Assembly (NCBI RefSeq): GCF_005406125.1
Contig: NZ_BIXZ01000005.1
Location: 186,001 to 250,000 of the forward strand
Direction of reading: 5' to 3'
Length of the DNA: 64,000 bases
Origin: Haloarcula mannanilytica
GTDB taxonomy: Archaea; Halobacteriota; Halobacteria; Halobacteriales; Haloarculaceae
Part shown: one piece after another, positions 25,975 through 35,050 of the stretch
How the letters are laid out: every line of letters starts with the position of its first letter
Position numbering within the stretch: position 1 is the stretch's first letter
Translations under genes and position numbers: made by a program
Notes under the pieces: model-generated
The model's database searches: none
Told to the model about the DNA's origin: nothing
The model's input: only the letters and a program-made list of their open reading frames with translations

Positions 25975-26840
25975 CCCGGGCGATGAGCGCCGTCGCCGAC
26001 GTGACGGTGTTTCTCCTGCTCGTCGGGGCAGCCGCGGGGGCCGTCACAAGCGGCGTCGGCGTCGACCAGCCAGCGACCACGAACCCCGCGGCGACACAGG
26101 CGTCGACGCTGGCGACGAGTACGGCGAGCGTTGAGTACGACTTGGTGGTTCCGGCGTCCGATGGCCGCAAGCCACCCGAGGATGCCACGCTTCGACGGCG
26201 AACCAGCCACGGGACCGTCGCGGAACTGCTCGGCGAGGCAGCGATGAGCGGCGTCACCGTCGACGGCGAGCGGCTGTCACGCACCGGAACGGACTTCGAG
26301 TCGAAAGTGGGGGCGACGACGCGTGACAGGCTCCACAGCCCGGGGCACAGAACGTCTGTCCGCGTCGCCTGGTCACCGTATCCAGGTGCGCCTGTCAAAA
26401 GCGAGTATCGTGTCGGTGACCGGCCGCCTGCTACTGTCGATGTCCGAGCCGCGACGGTGACGGTACCCAGCGGGATGGGGAATATCTCGGAGCCGGTCCA
26501 CGAAGCAGCGGAGACGGCCGGCTATGACGGCGTGGCGACAGTGGTGGCCCGGAACGTCGTCGACGGCCTGTTCCCACCGACGCAGTCGAAGTACGCGCTC
26601 CGGGGCGATTACCCCTCAGATGTGCTGATGAGGGCACGGTACGAGCGCATGGCTGAACTGACGGATGCTGGCGTCGCCGTTGAACACCAGTCGACGGCCG
26701 AGATGAACCGTGAACTGACCGCGGCGCTCGCCGCGCGACTTCGAGCAGACATGCGGTCACGGTACGAATCGCCCGAGGACGCCGCCAGAACCGTCCGGAC
26801 GAGTCGGGTCCGCGTGACCGTCAGGACGTGGTCACCGTGA
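25971..26840 (+). CDS. Pilin-like exported protein (DUF7285-like)
   Basis: 289 residues from the ATG that overlaps the previous stop. The N-terminus MTRAMSAVADVTVFLLLVGAA is again charged, then small residues, then one hydrophobic helix. The exported part contains a Thr/Ala linker, a beta domain and a helical segment near residues 210-270 (LRGDYPSDVLMRARYERMAEL; LTAALAARLRADMRSRYES). Four-base coupling to the following 999-residue gene. No catalytic motif. Probably a structural or assembly component; function inferred only from location. Confidence 0.75.
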   Translation: MTRAMSAVADVTVFLLLVGAAAGAVTSGVGVDQPATTNPAATQASTLATSTASVEYDLVVPASDGRKPPEDATLRRRTSHGTVAELLGEAAMSGVTVDGERLSRTGTDFESKVGATTRDRLHSPGHRTSVRVAWSPYPGAPVKSEYRVGDRPPATVDVRAATVTVPSGMGNISEPVHEAAETAGYDGVATVVARNVVDGLFPPTQSKYALRGDYPSDVLMRARYERMAELTDAGVAVEHQSTAEMNRELTAALAARLRADMRSRYESPEDAARTVRTSRVRVTVRTWSP

Positions 26841-29836
26841 GAGACGACACCCGCGGTCGGGTCCCGTTCTCGCTGCTCGGCGTCCTCCTGCTGGTAAGCA
26901 GTCTCACGCTGGCCCCGACATTCGTCACCGAACCAGCACCGAGCGAGACGGCCGTCGAGCGGGCGCTAAATCAGGCGACAGCGGAGACACAAGTCGCCGT
27001 GCGCGACGGTGTCTCGGCAGCCGGTCGGCGGGCGGCGGCGAATCCGGTTGTGACGCCCGCCGACACACCCATCGGTCGGGTGCTGAACGACTCGACGGCG
27101 TTCCGGGACTCGCTCCGGATCCGCGCGTATCTCCAGGTCGCGGACCGACTGGCGGAAGTCAACGGTCGGAGTGGCGACGTGACTGTGACAGCGAGTCTCC
27201 CAGAAGTTGCTAACGCGAGCGACCTCCGAGCAGCGAAACACCGCGTCTCGGTCGAGCGTGCCGGACCGAACGGGACCGCGATGCGGGCGATGGTCGAGAA
27301 TATCGTGCTCACGGTCCGGCGGAACGGTGAGGTCGTTTCGACGCGGCACGTCTCGCCGACTGTCGTCGTTCCGACGCAGGCGCTCATGCTCCACGACCAG
27401 GTATCGACCTACCAGACGCGGCTGAACAACGGCCTAGACAAGCCGGGCCTGAGCCAGCGGATGACGGCGCGGCTGTATCCGATTGCGTGGGCGAGAGGAT
27501 ACGCACAATACGGCGGCGCGGGCATCGAGAACGTCGTCGCGAACCGACACGTCTCGCTGGCGGCAAACGGCGCGCTGCTGGGCGTCCAACGCGCGACCTT
27601 CGGACGTAGCGACCCCGCCGGACGGCGCGCGCTGAAAGAGGCAACAGCGGTGACCGGAATCGAAGACATCGTTCGGGGCAGCAGGGGCACCGCTGCCTCC
27701 AGCACCGTGCTCGATGAGGCCGAGTACAAGCCGATGAGTGAGACGCCGCCACGTCCGAGGACCACCAATCGACCGGGGCCGGGTCCAGAGGATTCGATGA
27801 CCGTCGGCATCAACGGGACGGCCGAGAGCGTGTTCCGGACCGTCACTGTCCCATCGACGCTTAACGAGACACTCGAAGACGCCTACACCGTCGAGGTCGC
27901 GCTGGAAGTCCACAAGTCCAAGCGTGACGGGGGACCACCGGGTAAGCCGCCGTCGCCGGGCTCGAACTGGACACTGGTCGGCGACCGGACGACTGCCTCG
28001 GTAGTAGCGGTCGGGAACGCCAGCGACCGCGTCGGAACGCCAGACGGCTGGCACACGGTCGAGACGTTCAGCCGGACCGTCGAGCGTCGGTACACGCGGA
28101 CCGGTGTCTGGCAGAGCGGTCCGGACCGCACATACACCACCGCGTCGAGTACCGCGCGCTATCGCGTGTCCGTCGCCGTCGTCGGCCGGCACCACGGCCG
28201 CTCGCCGGCACCGAACCGCTCGATTCGGACCGCCCACGACGCGAGGGCAAGCCCGCTCAATGGGTCGAACCTCGCTGACGTGGAACCGAAAGCCATGGAC
28301 ACGCTCGTCAGTGATGCTGGCGGTCGGGATCGAGTCGCCGAACGAGTCGTCGCCGACAGCCTGGGTCGGACGGAGGCAACAGTGACGGCCGACCGACCGC
28401 CGGAACTGGACGACTGGGTGTACCGGGATCTGATGGGCCTGCGTGCGTCGGTCCGGAACACGACCGTCTCCGTCGAGCGAGGGAGCGTCGGGACCTTCGA
28501 GACGAATCCGCCACAGGAACTCCGGGAGCGGCTGATGCAGCGACGGGCCAACCTCTCGGACGTGCCGGACACCTACGACAGCACGGCCCAGAAGGCACGC
28601 ATCGCGGCCCGACTGACTTATCTGGACGCGGTATTGACGGAGTTAGATGCGCAGGCGACGGCGCGGGACGGCAACCGCAAACGAGTCGACACGCAGCTAA
28701 CTGAGCGCACCGATGGCTCGCTGCGTGCCCTCCGAAAAGGGTTAACGGCCCGCGAGACTCGCGCCGCCCGGTCCCGTCCAGTCCCGGTCGGCCCTGCCGG
28801 TCCCGTCAGAACGCGGGTCGATACGCAGACCCCGTATCTGACGCTGGCTGAACTGGACGAACGCCGGTATCGCGCGCTGGAGGGCAGCGAGCACCCGCTG
28901 GTGGCACGGAACGCGAACGTATTCACGGTCCCGTACGGCGATGCCGCCGACGCCGTCGTTGGCGGAGCGTTTGAATCGGTCGACAGGGTACGCCTCGCAA
29001 CGGCGGCGAACACGCTCGCGGCCGCGAACGAGACCCTCGAAAACGAGTCTACTACCACGCTCGCCGCCAAGCGGGACGACCTCCGGGGGGAAGTACGGGT
29101 AGCGAACGGGGAGATGACGACACAACTCTGGCTGGCAGTCTCCCAGCATACCGACGCCGGAAAGGGAGAGAGCAGAGCCATCGTGGGCGAGGCGATGTCG
29201 GCATGGGAGACCCCAGAGGCCAGAGCGCTGGCGCTGACCAATGGCTCCGCCCAAGAGCGGGTCGTCCGTGTCGCCGGTGGCCGACTGCACCTCACACGAG
29301 TCGAGCGGGACCGGCTCCGCCTGACGCTGCTTGCGGTCGATACCCCGGCGACGAAACCGACGCTGGGGTCGACAAACGGGACCGCCTCGGCAGTCCGGAC
29401 CGTCGCAAAGGACGAACTGAGCAAGGCACTTGCCGACGCCGGCAAACAGAGGGCCCAGCGGATCGCAAAGAAGCGACTCGGGACGGACAGGCTTCCAGCG
29501 GGACTGCCGCTGGCACCGCCGGTTACCCCGTGGTACGCGACGGCGAACATCTGGTGGGTGACCGTCGAGGGCGAATACGCCAGGTTCGCCGTCTCGGCGA
29601 ACCACGGGTCGCCGGGCGACCCCGGCGCACGGACCACCTACGCCCGCGACGGGCACAACGTCACGCTCGATGTGGACGACGACGGAGCGGCCGAGCGGCT
29701 GGGTACCGCCGACCGGGTCTCGTTCAGGGCCGATACGGGCGTCGTCGTCGTGGTGCCGCCCAAACCGCGCGGGGTCGGCGACAAGGACGGGAACGCCGTG
29801 GAGGAATCGAGCGGGTGGCCGGACGCAGGCAACTAA
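26837..29836 (+). CDS. Very large exported pilin-like/adhesin-like protein (DUF7286-like)
   Basis: 999 residues from the GTG that overlaps the upstream stop by 4 bp (a GTG 9 bp earlier is possible). The N-terminus RGRVPFSLLGVLLLVSSLTL is pilin-like, and the rest is extracellular: a helical first third, a Pro/Gly/Thr-rich middle with many N-x-S/T sequons (potential N-glycosylation), and a helical second half. The end is polar and disordered. By far the biggest protein of the cluster, so a tip adhesin, surface anchor or secreted effector are all possible. Those roles are inference. Confidence 0.75.
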   Translation: MRDDTRGRVPFSLLGVLLLVSSLTLAPTFVTEPAPSETAVERALNQATAETQVAVRDGVSAAGRRAAANPVVTPADTPIGRVLNDSTAFRDSLRIRAYLQVADRLAEVNGRSGDVTVTASLPEVANASDLRAAKHRVSVERAGPNGTAMRAMVENIVLTVRRNGEVVSTRHVSPTVVVPTQALMLHDQVSTYQTRLNNGLDKPGLSQRMTARLYPIAWARGYAQYGGAGIENVVANRHVSLAANGALLGVQRATFGRSDPAGRRALKEATAVTGIEDIVRGSRGTAASSTVLDEAEYKPMSETPPRPRTTNRPGPGPEDSMTVGINGTAESVFRTVTVPSTLNETLEDAYTVEVALEVHKSKRDGGPPGKPPSPGSNWTLVGDRTTASVVAVGNASDRVGTPDGWHTVETFSRTVERRYTRTGVWQSGPDRTYTTASSTARYRVSVAVVGRHHGRSPAPNRSIRTAHDARASPLNGSNLADVEPKAMDTLVSDAGGRDRVAERVVADSLGRTEATVTADRPPELDDWVYRDLMGLRASVRNTTVSVERGSVGTFETNPPQELRERLMQRRANLSDVPDTYDSTAQKARIAARLTYLDAVLTELDAQATARDGNRKRVDTQLTERTDGSLRALRKGLTARETRAARSRPVPVGPAGPVRTRVDTQTPYLTLAELDERRYRALEGSEHPLVARNANVFTVPYGDAADAVVGGAFESVDRVRLATAANTLAAANETLENESTTTLAAKRDDLRGEVRVANGEMTTQLWLAVSQHTDAGKGESRAIVGEAMSAWETPEARALALTNGSAQERVVRVAGGRLHLTRVERDRLRLTLLAVDTPATKPTLGSTNGTASAVRTVAKDELSKALADAGKQRAQRIAKKRLGTDRLPAGLPLAPPVTPWYATANIWWVTVEGEYARFAVSANHGSPGDPGARTTYARDGHNVTLDVDDDGAAERLGTADRVSFRADTGVVVVVPPKPRGVGDKDGNAVEESSGWPDAGN

Positions 29837-29886
29837 ACTCGGGTCGCATAACCGAAGTAAAATACCCCCGGGCCATACCGACGCGC

Positions 29887-30315
29887 ATGCTTAGAGGCGA
29901 ATTTCCCGATGCCGGCGAGCAGTCGGCCGAGGAGTTACTGGCGGCCTACGGAAATGTGCTGGCCGAGACAGTCGAGACGGTCGGCGTCGAGGGCGTCGTC
30001 GACGCGACTGGCCTCAACCGGGCGACGGTTGAGTTGTTCGCCGACGGTGATATCGCCGACCGAACGCTCGATGAGGCAGTCGCCGTGCTGGCGACCGGCC
30101 CGGACCGACCAGACGCCGACGCGTTGCAGGCCGAGGCACAGGATATCCTCCTGATGGGGATGACGACGGCGGTGATGGACGTTGAATCGCTAGCTTCGGG
30201 CATCGACGACGAACTGGAACCGAAGGAAATCCAGCAGAAAATCGAAGGACGCTACCCGGTGACACTGTCCGAGTACGCCCTCCTGCACAGCCACATCGAG
30301 GGGGAAAAGCGGTGA
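29887..30315 (+). CDS. Haloarchaeal helical protein (DUF5791-like)
   Basis: 142 residues, all-helical and acidic. The N-terminal part reads like a helix-turn-helix (AYGNVLAETVETVGVEGVVDATGLNRATVELFADGDI), and the C-terminal part (EIQQKIEGRYPVTLSEYALLH) has the conserved pattern I associate with DUF5791. No membrane segment. It begins 50 bp after the large pilin-like gene, and its stop overlaps the GTG of the SDR gene by 3 bp. Unknown function; may be transcribed with the SDR gene rather than with the pilus cluster. Confidence 0.78.
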   Translation: MLRGEFPDAGEQSAEELLAAYGNVLAETVETVGVEGVVDATGLNRATVELFADGDIADRTLDEAVAVLATGPDRPDADALQAEAQDILLMGMTTAVMDVESLASGIDDELEPKEIQQKIEGRYPVTLSEYALLHSHIEGEKR

Positions 30316-31202
30316 CGGCACGCGTCGCCATCCTGGGCTGTGGCTACGTTGGTCTCGAACTCGGACGGCAGTTGCGGGACGACCACGAGGTCGTTGGCGT
30401 TCGTCGCTCGGATGACGGTATCGCGGCTATCGAGGACGCCGGCTTCGAAGCGGTCCAGGCCGACGTGACCGACCCCGAGTCGCTGTCCGCGGTGCCGGAC
30501 GCCGACTGGCTCGTCTTCGCCGCGAGTTCCGGCGGCCGCGGTGCCGAGGCCGCCCGCGAAGTGTACGTCGAGGGACTCCGGACGGCTATCGACCACTTCT
30601 GGTCGCGGGCGAACCCGCCCGAACGACTCGTATATACTTCCAGCACCGGCGTCTACGGCGACCACGACGGCGCATGGGTCGACGAAGAAACGCCGCTCGA
30701 CCCACAGACCGAGAAGACCGAAGTGCTGGCCGAAGCGGAGCGGATCGCCCGTGAGCGCCCGGTAGAACACGGCGGCCACGGCACAGTCGCTCGCTTCGCT
30801 GGTCTGTACGGTCCGGACCGCTACCGACTGGAGCGGTACCTGGAGGGACCGGTGACGGCCGGCTATCTGAACATGGTCCACCAGGCCGACGCGGCCGGCG
30901 CGGTCCGACACATCCTGACCGAGGACCACCGCGACGAGGTGGTGCTGGTCGTCGACGACGAACCCGTCGAGAAGTGGGCCTTCGCCGACTGGCTGGCCGA
31001 GCAGTGTGATGTCCCGTTCCCGCCGAAGCAAACGACCGAGGAACGGCTTGCCGACGACAGCCTCTCGGCGACGGCAAAGCGCCGTATCCAGACCAGCAAG
31101 CGGTGTTCGAACGACCGCCTGCGGAATCTGGGATACGAGTTCGAATACCCGACCTTCCGGGAGGGGTATCGCGACGCCGTCCGAGAGTACCGGCAAAACT
31201 GA
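30312..31202 (+). CDS. NAD(P)-dependent SDR-family epimerase/dehydratase
   Basis: 296 residues, an atypical extended SDR. The N-terminal Rossmann motif is VAILGCGYVGLELG, and NADP or NAD selection follows in GVRRSDDG. The active-site region shows VYTSSTGVYGDHDG, where the usual YxxxK is not obvious in its canonical spacing. A C-terminal substrate-binding part is present (about residues 200-296). Related to the YeeZ/nucleoside-diphosphate-sugar epimerase subgroup by its GCGYVG start. Reaction unknown. Translationally coupled to the DUF5791-like gene. Confidence 0.85.
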   Translation: MTARVAILGCGYVGLELGRQLRDDHEVVGVRRSDDGIAAIEDAGFEAVQADVTDPESLSAVPDADWLVFAASSGGRGAEAAREVYVEGLRTAIDHFWSRANPPERLVYTSSTGVYGDHDGAWVDEETPLDPQTEKTEVLAEAERIARERPVEHGGHGTVARFAGLYGPDRYRLERYLEGPVTAGYLNMVHQADAAGAVRHILTEDHRDEVVLVVDDEPVEKWAFADWLAEQCDVPFPPKQTTEERLADDSLSATAKRRIQTSKRCSNDRLRNLGYEFEYPTFREGYRDAVREYRQN

Positions 31203-31250
31203 CGATATCGGGGCGAACTTTATTATTGACAGGCTGGCGAACAGCGTGGT

Positions 31251-32435
31251 ATGACTCGCGTTGCCGCCGGCGGGTTGCAGATCGGCGCCGCCGCGGCGTA
31301 CGCTAGCGAGAACCCGCTACTGGTCGCTGGTGTCGCTGTGGCGCTCATCGCCCTCCTCGGTGCTAGCGTCTGGCTGTATCGGTATCTCAGCCGGACGCCC
31401 GGCGAGCGACTGCGCCGCGTGCTGACGGAGTACGACGAGATAGCGGTGTTGATGCACCCGAACCCGGACCCGGACGCGATGGCCTCTGCTCTGGCCGTTA
31501 ATCAGCTCGTCGCCGGCACCGACACGTCAACGTCGCTGCTGTACTCGGGGGAGATACGCCGCCCGGAGAACCGGGCCTTCCAGACGGTCTTAGACCTGGA
31601 TTTCGACCACATCGAGGCAATCGATGACATCGACGAGGAGGCAGTCGTCCTCGTCGACCACAACACCGCACGCGGGTTCCCCGGTGCGAAGGAGATCGAG
31701 CCGGTGGCCGTCATCGACCACCATCCCGGCAACGGAACCGGCGAGAAGTTCACTGACGTGCGGTCCGATTACGGGGCCTGTGCGACCATCTTTGCGAGCT
31801 ACTTCAATCAGTTGGAGTTCGAATTCAGCGACACGCAGGGGAGCGGGGGTATCGACATCGACACGGCCCCGGCGGACACCATCCCCTGTGCGCTCGCGAC
31901 GGGGCTGATGTACGGCATCCAGTCGGACACCAAGTCGCTGACCAACGGCTGCCAGTCGGAGGATTTTGCGGCCGCTGCGTTCCTTTATGAAGGAATGGAC
32001 AACGACCAGCTCAACCGTATCGCAAACCCGCAGGTCGACGCCGAAGTACTGGACGTGAAATCCCGGGCAATCAAGGACCGCGAGGTACGGGCACCCTACG
32101 CGTTCAGCGATGTCGGCAAGGTGTCGAACACGGACGCGATTCCACAGGCCGCTGACGAACTGGAGACGCTGGAGGGGGTCTCGGCGGTCGTTGTCGTCGG
32201 CGAGAAGGAAGGAACCATGCGCATCGCGGGCCGCTCCCGGGACGACCGCGTCCACATCGGTCGAGCGATAGAAGCCGTCGTCGACGACATCCCGATGGCC
32301 GAGGGCGGCGGCCACGCCCGGATGGGTGGCGGCAAGGTCCCGGTCGAACACATGGCGGGCCTCGGCCCTGGCGACGGCATCTCCCGGGAAGACTTCCGCG
32401 AGCGGGTGTTCGACGCGATGTCCGGCGAGCTGTAA
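31251..32435 (+). CDS. Membrane-anchored DHH-family phosphoesterase
   Basis: 394 residues. A hydrophobic helix at about residues 25-47 is followed by a DHH domain: motif I HPNPDPDAMAS, motif II VLVDHNTA, the name-giving DHH in VAVIDHHPG, and later Asp residues. The C-terminal DHHA1 part has the GGGHARMGGGKV motif. Such enzymes act as cyclic-di-AMP phosphodiesterases, oligoribonucleases or RecJ-like nucleases; the membrane anchor resembles GdpP-type c-di-AMP hydrolases, but there is no PAS or GGDEF domain. Assignment to a substrate is open. Confidence 0.9.
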   Translation: MTRVAAGGLQIGAAAAYASENPLLVAGVAVALIALLGASVWLYRYLSRTPGERLRRVLTEYDEIAVLMHPNPDPDAMASALAVNQLVAGTDTSTSLLYSGEIRRPENRAFQTVLDLDFDHIEAIDDIDEEAVVLVDHNTARGFPGAKEIEPVAVIDHHPGNGTGEKFTDVRSDYGACATIFASYFNQLEFEFSDTQGSGGIDIDTAPADTIPCALATGLMYGIQSDTKSLTNGCQSEDFAAAAFLYEGMDNDQLNRIANPQVDAEVLDVKSRAIKDREVRAPYAFSDVGKVSNTDAIPQAADELETLEGVSAVVVVGEKEGTMRIAGRSRDDRVHIGRAIEAVVDDIPMAEGGGHARMGGGKVPVEHMAGLGPGDGISREDFRERVFDAMSGEL

Positions 32436-32505
32436 CCAGCAGATAGGTCGCACCCACAGCGCGGTGAATCTCCGCCCTTTTGTCGGAGCCCCACCAACGC
32501 CGGGT

Positions 32506-33591
32506 ATGGCCACACGGGAGGCGACCTGGGCGTACCGGGACGACCACGACGAGTTCGCGCGAACGTTCTACCGGCGGTTCGGTGACGGTGTCGTCTCCAG
32601 TATCGGCGTCGGCACGTACCTGGGCGACCCGACCGATGAGCGAGACGACCAGTACCACGATGCAATCGTCACGGCGCTTGAATCGGGCATCAATGTCGTC
32701 GATACGGCGATAAACTACCGCCACCAGCGCTCGGAACGCGTCGTCGGTGATGCCGTCGCGGACGCGGCTGTGGACCGCGAGGCGATCACCGTTGCGACAA
32801 AGGGGGGCTTCATTCCATTCGACGGGGAGCGCCCGGACAACCCGGGCGCGTTCGTCCGGTCGGAGTACCTTGACACCGGCACCATCGACCGCAGCGACCT
32901 CGTGGCGGGTCAGCACTGTATTGCGCCCGACTACATCGACGACCAACTCGACCGGTCGCTGGCGAACCTCGGACTGGACACTATCGACCTCTACTACGTC
33001 CACAACCCGGAGACGCAACTGCAATCGAACTCCCGCGAGGATGTCTACGACCAGTTAGAGGCGACCTTCGAGCAACTGGAGGAGCGAGCGGCGGCCGGCG
33101 ACATCAACCACTACGGTGTCGCGACGTGGCAGGCCTTCCGCGTGCCCGCCGACCACGACAGCTACCTCTCGCTGCCCGAGGTCGTTGAGCGCGCTCGGGC
33201 GGCGGCGGCGACGGTCGGCAACGCGGCGACGCATCTCCGGGCGATTCAGTTGCCGTTCAACGTCGCGATGGCCGACGCGTTCACCGTCGAATCCCACGAC
33301 GGCGCGGAAGGGCCGCAGTCGGCGCTGTGGTTCGCCCACGAGGCCGGCCTGGACGTGTTCACCAGCGCTTCGATCATGCAGGGACAACTGGCAGCAGAAA
33401 TCCCGGACGACGTAGCAGCGAAGCTCTCGGGTGAGACGAGCGCACAGCGTGCTATCAACTTCGCACGCAGCGCGCCGGGCGTGACCTGCTCCCTTGTCGG
33501 CACGGGCTCGGTCGAGCACGCCCGGGAGAACGTCGATGCGGGACGGTACGAACCGCTCGGTGCGGACGCGTTCGACGCCGTTTTCGAGTAG
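32506..33591 (+). CDS. Aldo/keto reductase
   Basis: 361 residues with the AKR barrel signatures: catalytic Asp and Tyr in VVDTAINYRHQRSE, Lys in TVATKGGFIP and His in LYYVHNPET. The NADPH-binding tail appears as SLVGTGSVEHARENVDA. Slightly longer than typical because of an insertion around residues 105-150. Cytoplasmic oxidoreductase of unknown carbonyl substrate. The stop adjoins the stop of the convergent zinc-finger gene with no spacer. Confidence 0.9.
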   Translation: MATREATWAYRDDHDEFARTFYRRFGDGVVSSIGVGTYLGDPTDERDDQYHDAIVTALESGINVVDTAINYRHQRSERVVGDAVADAAVDREAITVATKGGFIPFDGERPDNPGAFVRSEYLDTGTIDRSDLVAGQHCIAPDYIDDQLDRSLANLGLDTIDLYYVHNPETQLQSNSREDVYDQLEATFEQLEERAAAGDINHYGVATWQAFRVPADHDSYLSLPEVVERARAAAATVGNAATHLRAIQLPFNVAMADAFTVESHDGAEGPQSALWFAHEAGLDVFTSASIMQGQLAAEIPDDVAAKLSGETSAQRAINFARSAPGVTCSLVGTGSVEHARENVDAGRYEPLGADAFDAVFE

Positions 33592-33762
33592 CTAGCTGAG
33601 CTCCTTCCACTTGCCGTCACACTCGGGACAGACGCGCACCTTCCCGACCTCGTCCGGGTCGTTCTCCGTTGCGAGCGGTTCGTCACAGCTGGTACAGGAG
33701 AGCCGTCCGTAGTTGTCTTTCTCGACATCGCCGGCGCGGAGGGCCTTCCTCACTGAGTCCAT
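33592..33762 (-). CDS. Zinc-finger micro-protein (HVO_0758 type)
   Basis: A 56-residue protein: start MDSVRKALRAGDVEKDNYGRL, CTSC knuckle at residues 23-26, acidic loop TENDPDEVG, and CPEC knuckle at 45-48, ending KWKELS. This is the pattern I know from the HVO_0758 family of haloarchaeal zinc-binding micro-proteins. The ATG is preceded by GGCAGGT, and the gene packs exactly against the convergent reductase stop. Role in this organism unknown; related Haloferax micro-proteins affect growth and stress response (from memory). Confidence 0.85.
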   Translation of the reverse strand: MDSVRKALRAGDVEKDNYGRLSCTSCDEPLATENDPDEVGKVRVCPECDGKWKELS

Positions 33763-33845
33763 ACCTGCCAGTGTGCTACCCGCGTGTAAAAACCCCGTGG
33801 CGGCGTTCCGGAACGTTGTTCAGCTTTTCCCGCCTATCGCCGGTC

Positions 33846-35018
33846 GTGTCTCGTCGCCGTGTCTTCGGATCGCTGCTTGGGTTGGTGTTTTGCATCAACC
33901 TCGCCAGAGTCGTCTTTGCGCCCCTTATCGAACCGATTCGGGCGACAACGGGTGCGTCCGACGCGACGCTCGGACTGCTCGCGACGATGGTCTGGGCCGG
34001 GAGCGCCCTCCCGCGGATACCCACCGGCGTCCTGCTGACCCGGATATCGCGGGCGAAAGTCATCTTCGGCTCCGGTGTCGTGCTGACGCTCGGGACGACG
34101 TTCACCGCGCTCGCGTTCGACCCGACGCTGTTGCTCGTCGGCGCGTTCGCCATGGGGATTGCAAGCGGCGTCTACCTGACCGCGGCGAACACGCTGGTCA
34201 GCGAACTGTATCCGGAGCGCCCCGGCCGCGCGCTCGGGCAACACGGCGTCGCCTCACAGCTCGCTGCCGTCAGTGCGCCGGCCTTGATTTCGTTCGTCCT
34301 CATCGTCGGGACGTGGCGGACCGCGCTGCAGGGGATCGCCGTCGCCGCAGGGCTGATAACCGTCGCCTTCACCATCATCGCGAAGCGGTCCTCATTGCCC
34401 GACGCCGGGAGCGAAGACAGCGACCTGCTCGGGGCGGCCCGCGCCCAGTGGCATATCATCGCTACAAGCGTCGCCACCATCGGCGTCGCGGGACTGGTCT
34501 GGAACGGCCTGTTCAACTTCTATGTCACCTACGCCACGAGCGTCGGTCTGACTGCGGGGTCCGGCCGGATGCTGCTGTCGCTCGCGTTCGGAGCCGGCGT
34601 GCCGGCCTTCTACATCAGCGGCCGCCTGGCCGACCGCCTCCCGTCGATTCCGTATCTCCTGACGATACTGGCGGCTTTTACCGGCTGCGTGCTGGTGATG
34701 CCGACGCTGACCGGCTTCTGGTCGCTGGCCGTCTTCAGCGTCGTCGTCGGCTACATCATCCACAGCATCTTCCCGGCAGTGGACGCGTACCTGCTCGGGT
34801 CGCTCCCGGACCGCCACCGCGCGAGCGCCTACGCCACCTACGGCGCGGGCATGATGGTAATGCAAGCCCCCGGAAGCGCGCTCGTCGGAAGCTTGCTCGA
34901 CGCCGGCGTCACGTTTCCAACGCTGCTTCGCGGCATGGGGCTGGCGTTGCTCGTCGTCCTCGTTGCCATGGTGTCGCTGCACCTCGACGGCCGACTGCCG
35001 AGCGCAGCCCGAGCCTAA
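33846..35018 (+). CDS. Major facilitator superfamily transporter
   Basis: 390 residues from the GTG giving VSRRRVFGSLLGLVFCINL; the longer frame upstream overlaps the zinc-finger gene and is unlikely. Twelve hydrophobic helices, with the loop 2-3 signature region PTGVLLTRISRAK and a cytoplasmic loop between helices 6 and 7 (KRSSLPDAGSEDSDLLG). No substrate-specific motif recognised; possible drug, sugar or nitrate-type solute transport. Divergent promoter region shared with the zinc-finger gene. Confidence 0.85.
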   Translation: MSRRRVFGSLLGLVFCINLARVVFAPLIEPIRATTGASDATLGLLATMVWAGSALPRIPTGVLLTRISRAKVIFGSGVVLTLGTTFTALAFDPTLLLVGAFAMGIASGVYLTAANTLVSELYPERPGRALGQHGVASQLAAVSAPALISFVLIVGTWRTALQGIAVAAGLITVAFTIIAKRSSLPDAGSEDSDLLGAARAQWHIIATSVATIGVAGLVWNGLFNFYVTYATSVGLTAGSGRMLLSLAFGAGVPAFYISGRLADRLPSIPYLLTILAAFTGCVLVMPTLTGFWSLAVFSVVVGYIIHSIFPAVDAYLLGSLPDRHRASAYATYGAGMMVMQAPGSALVGSLLDAGVTFPTLLRGMGLALLVVLVAMVSLHLDGRLPSAARA

Positions 35019-35050
35019 AGGCTGAAGCCGCTCGGTGCCGCGTCACCTGT

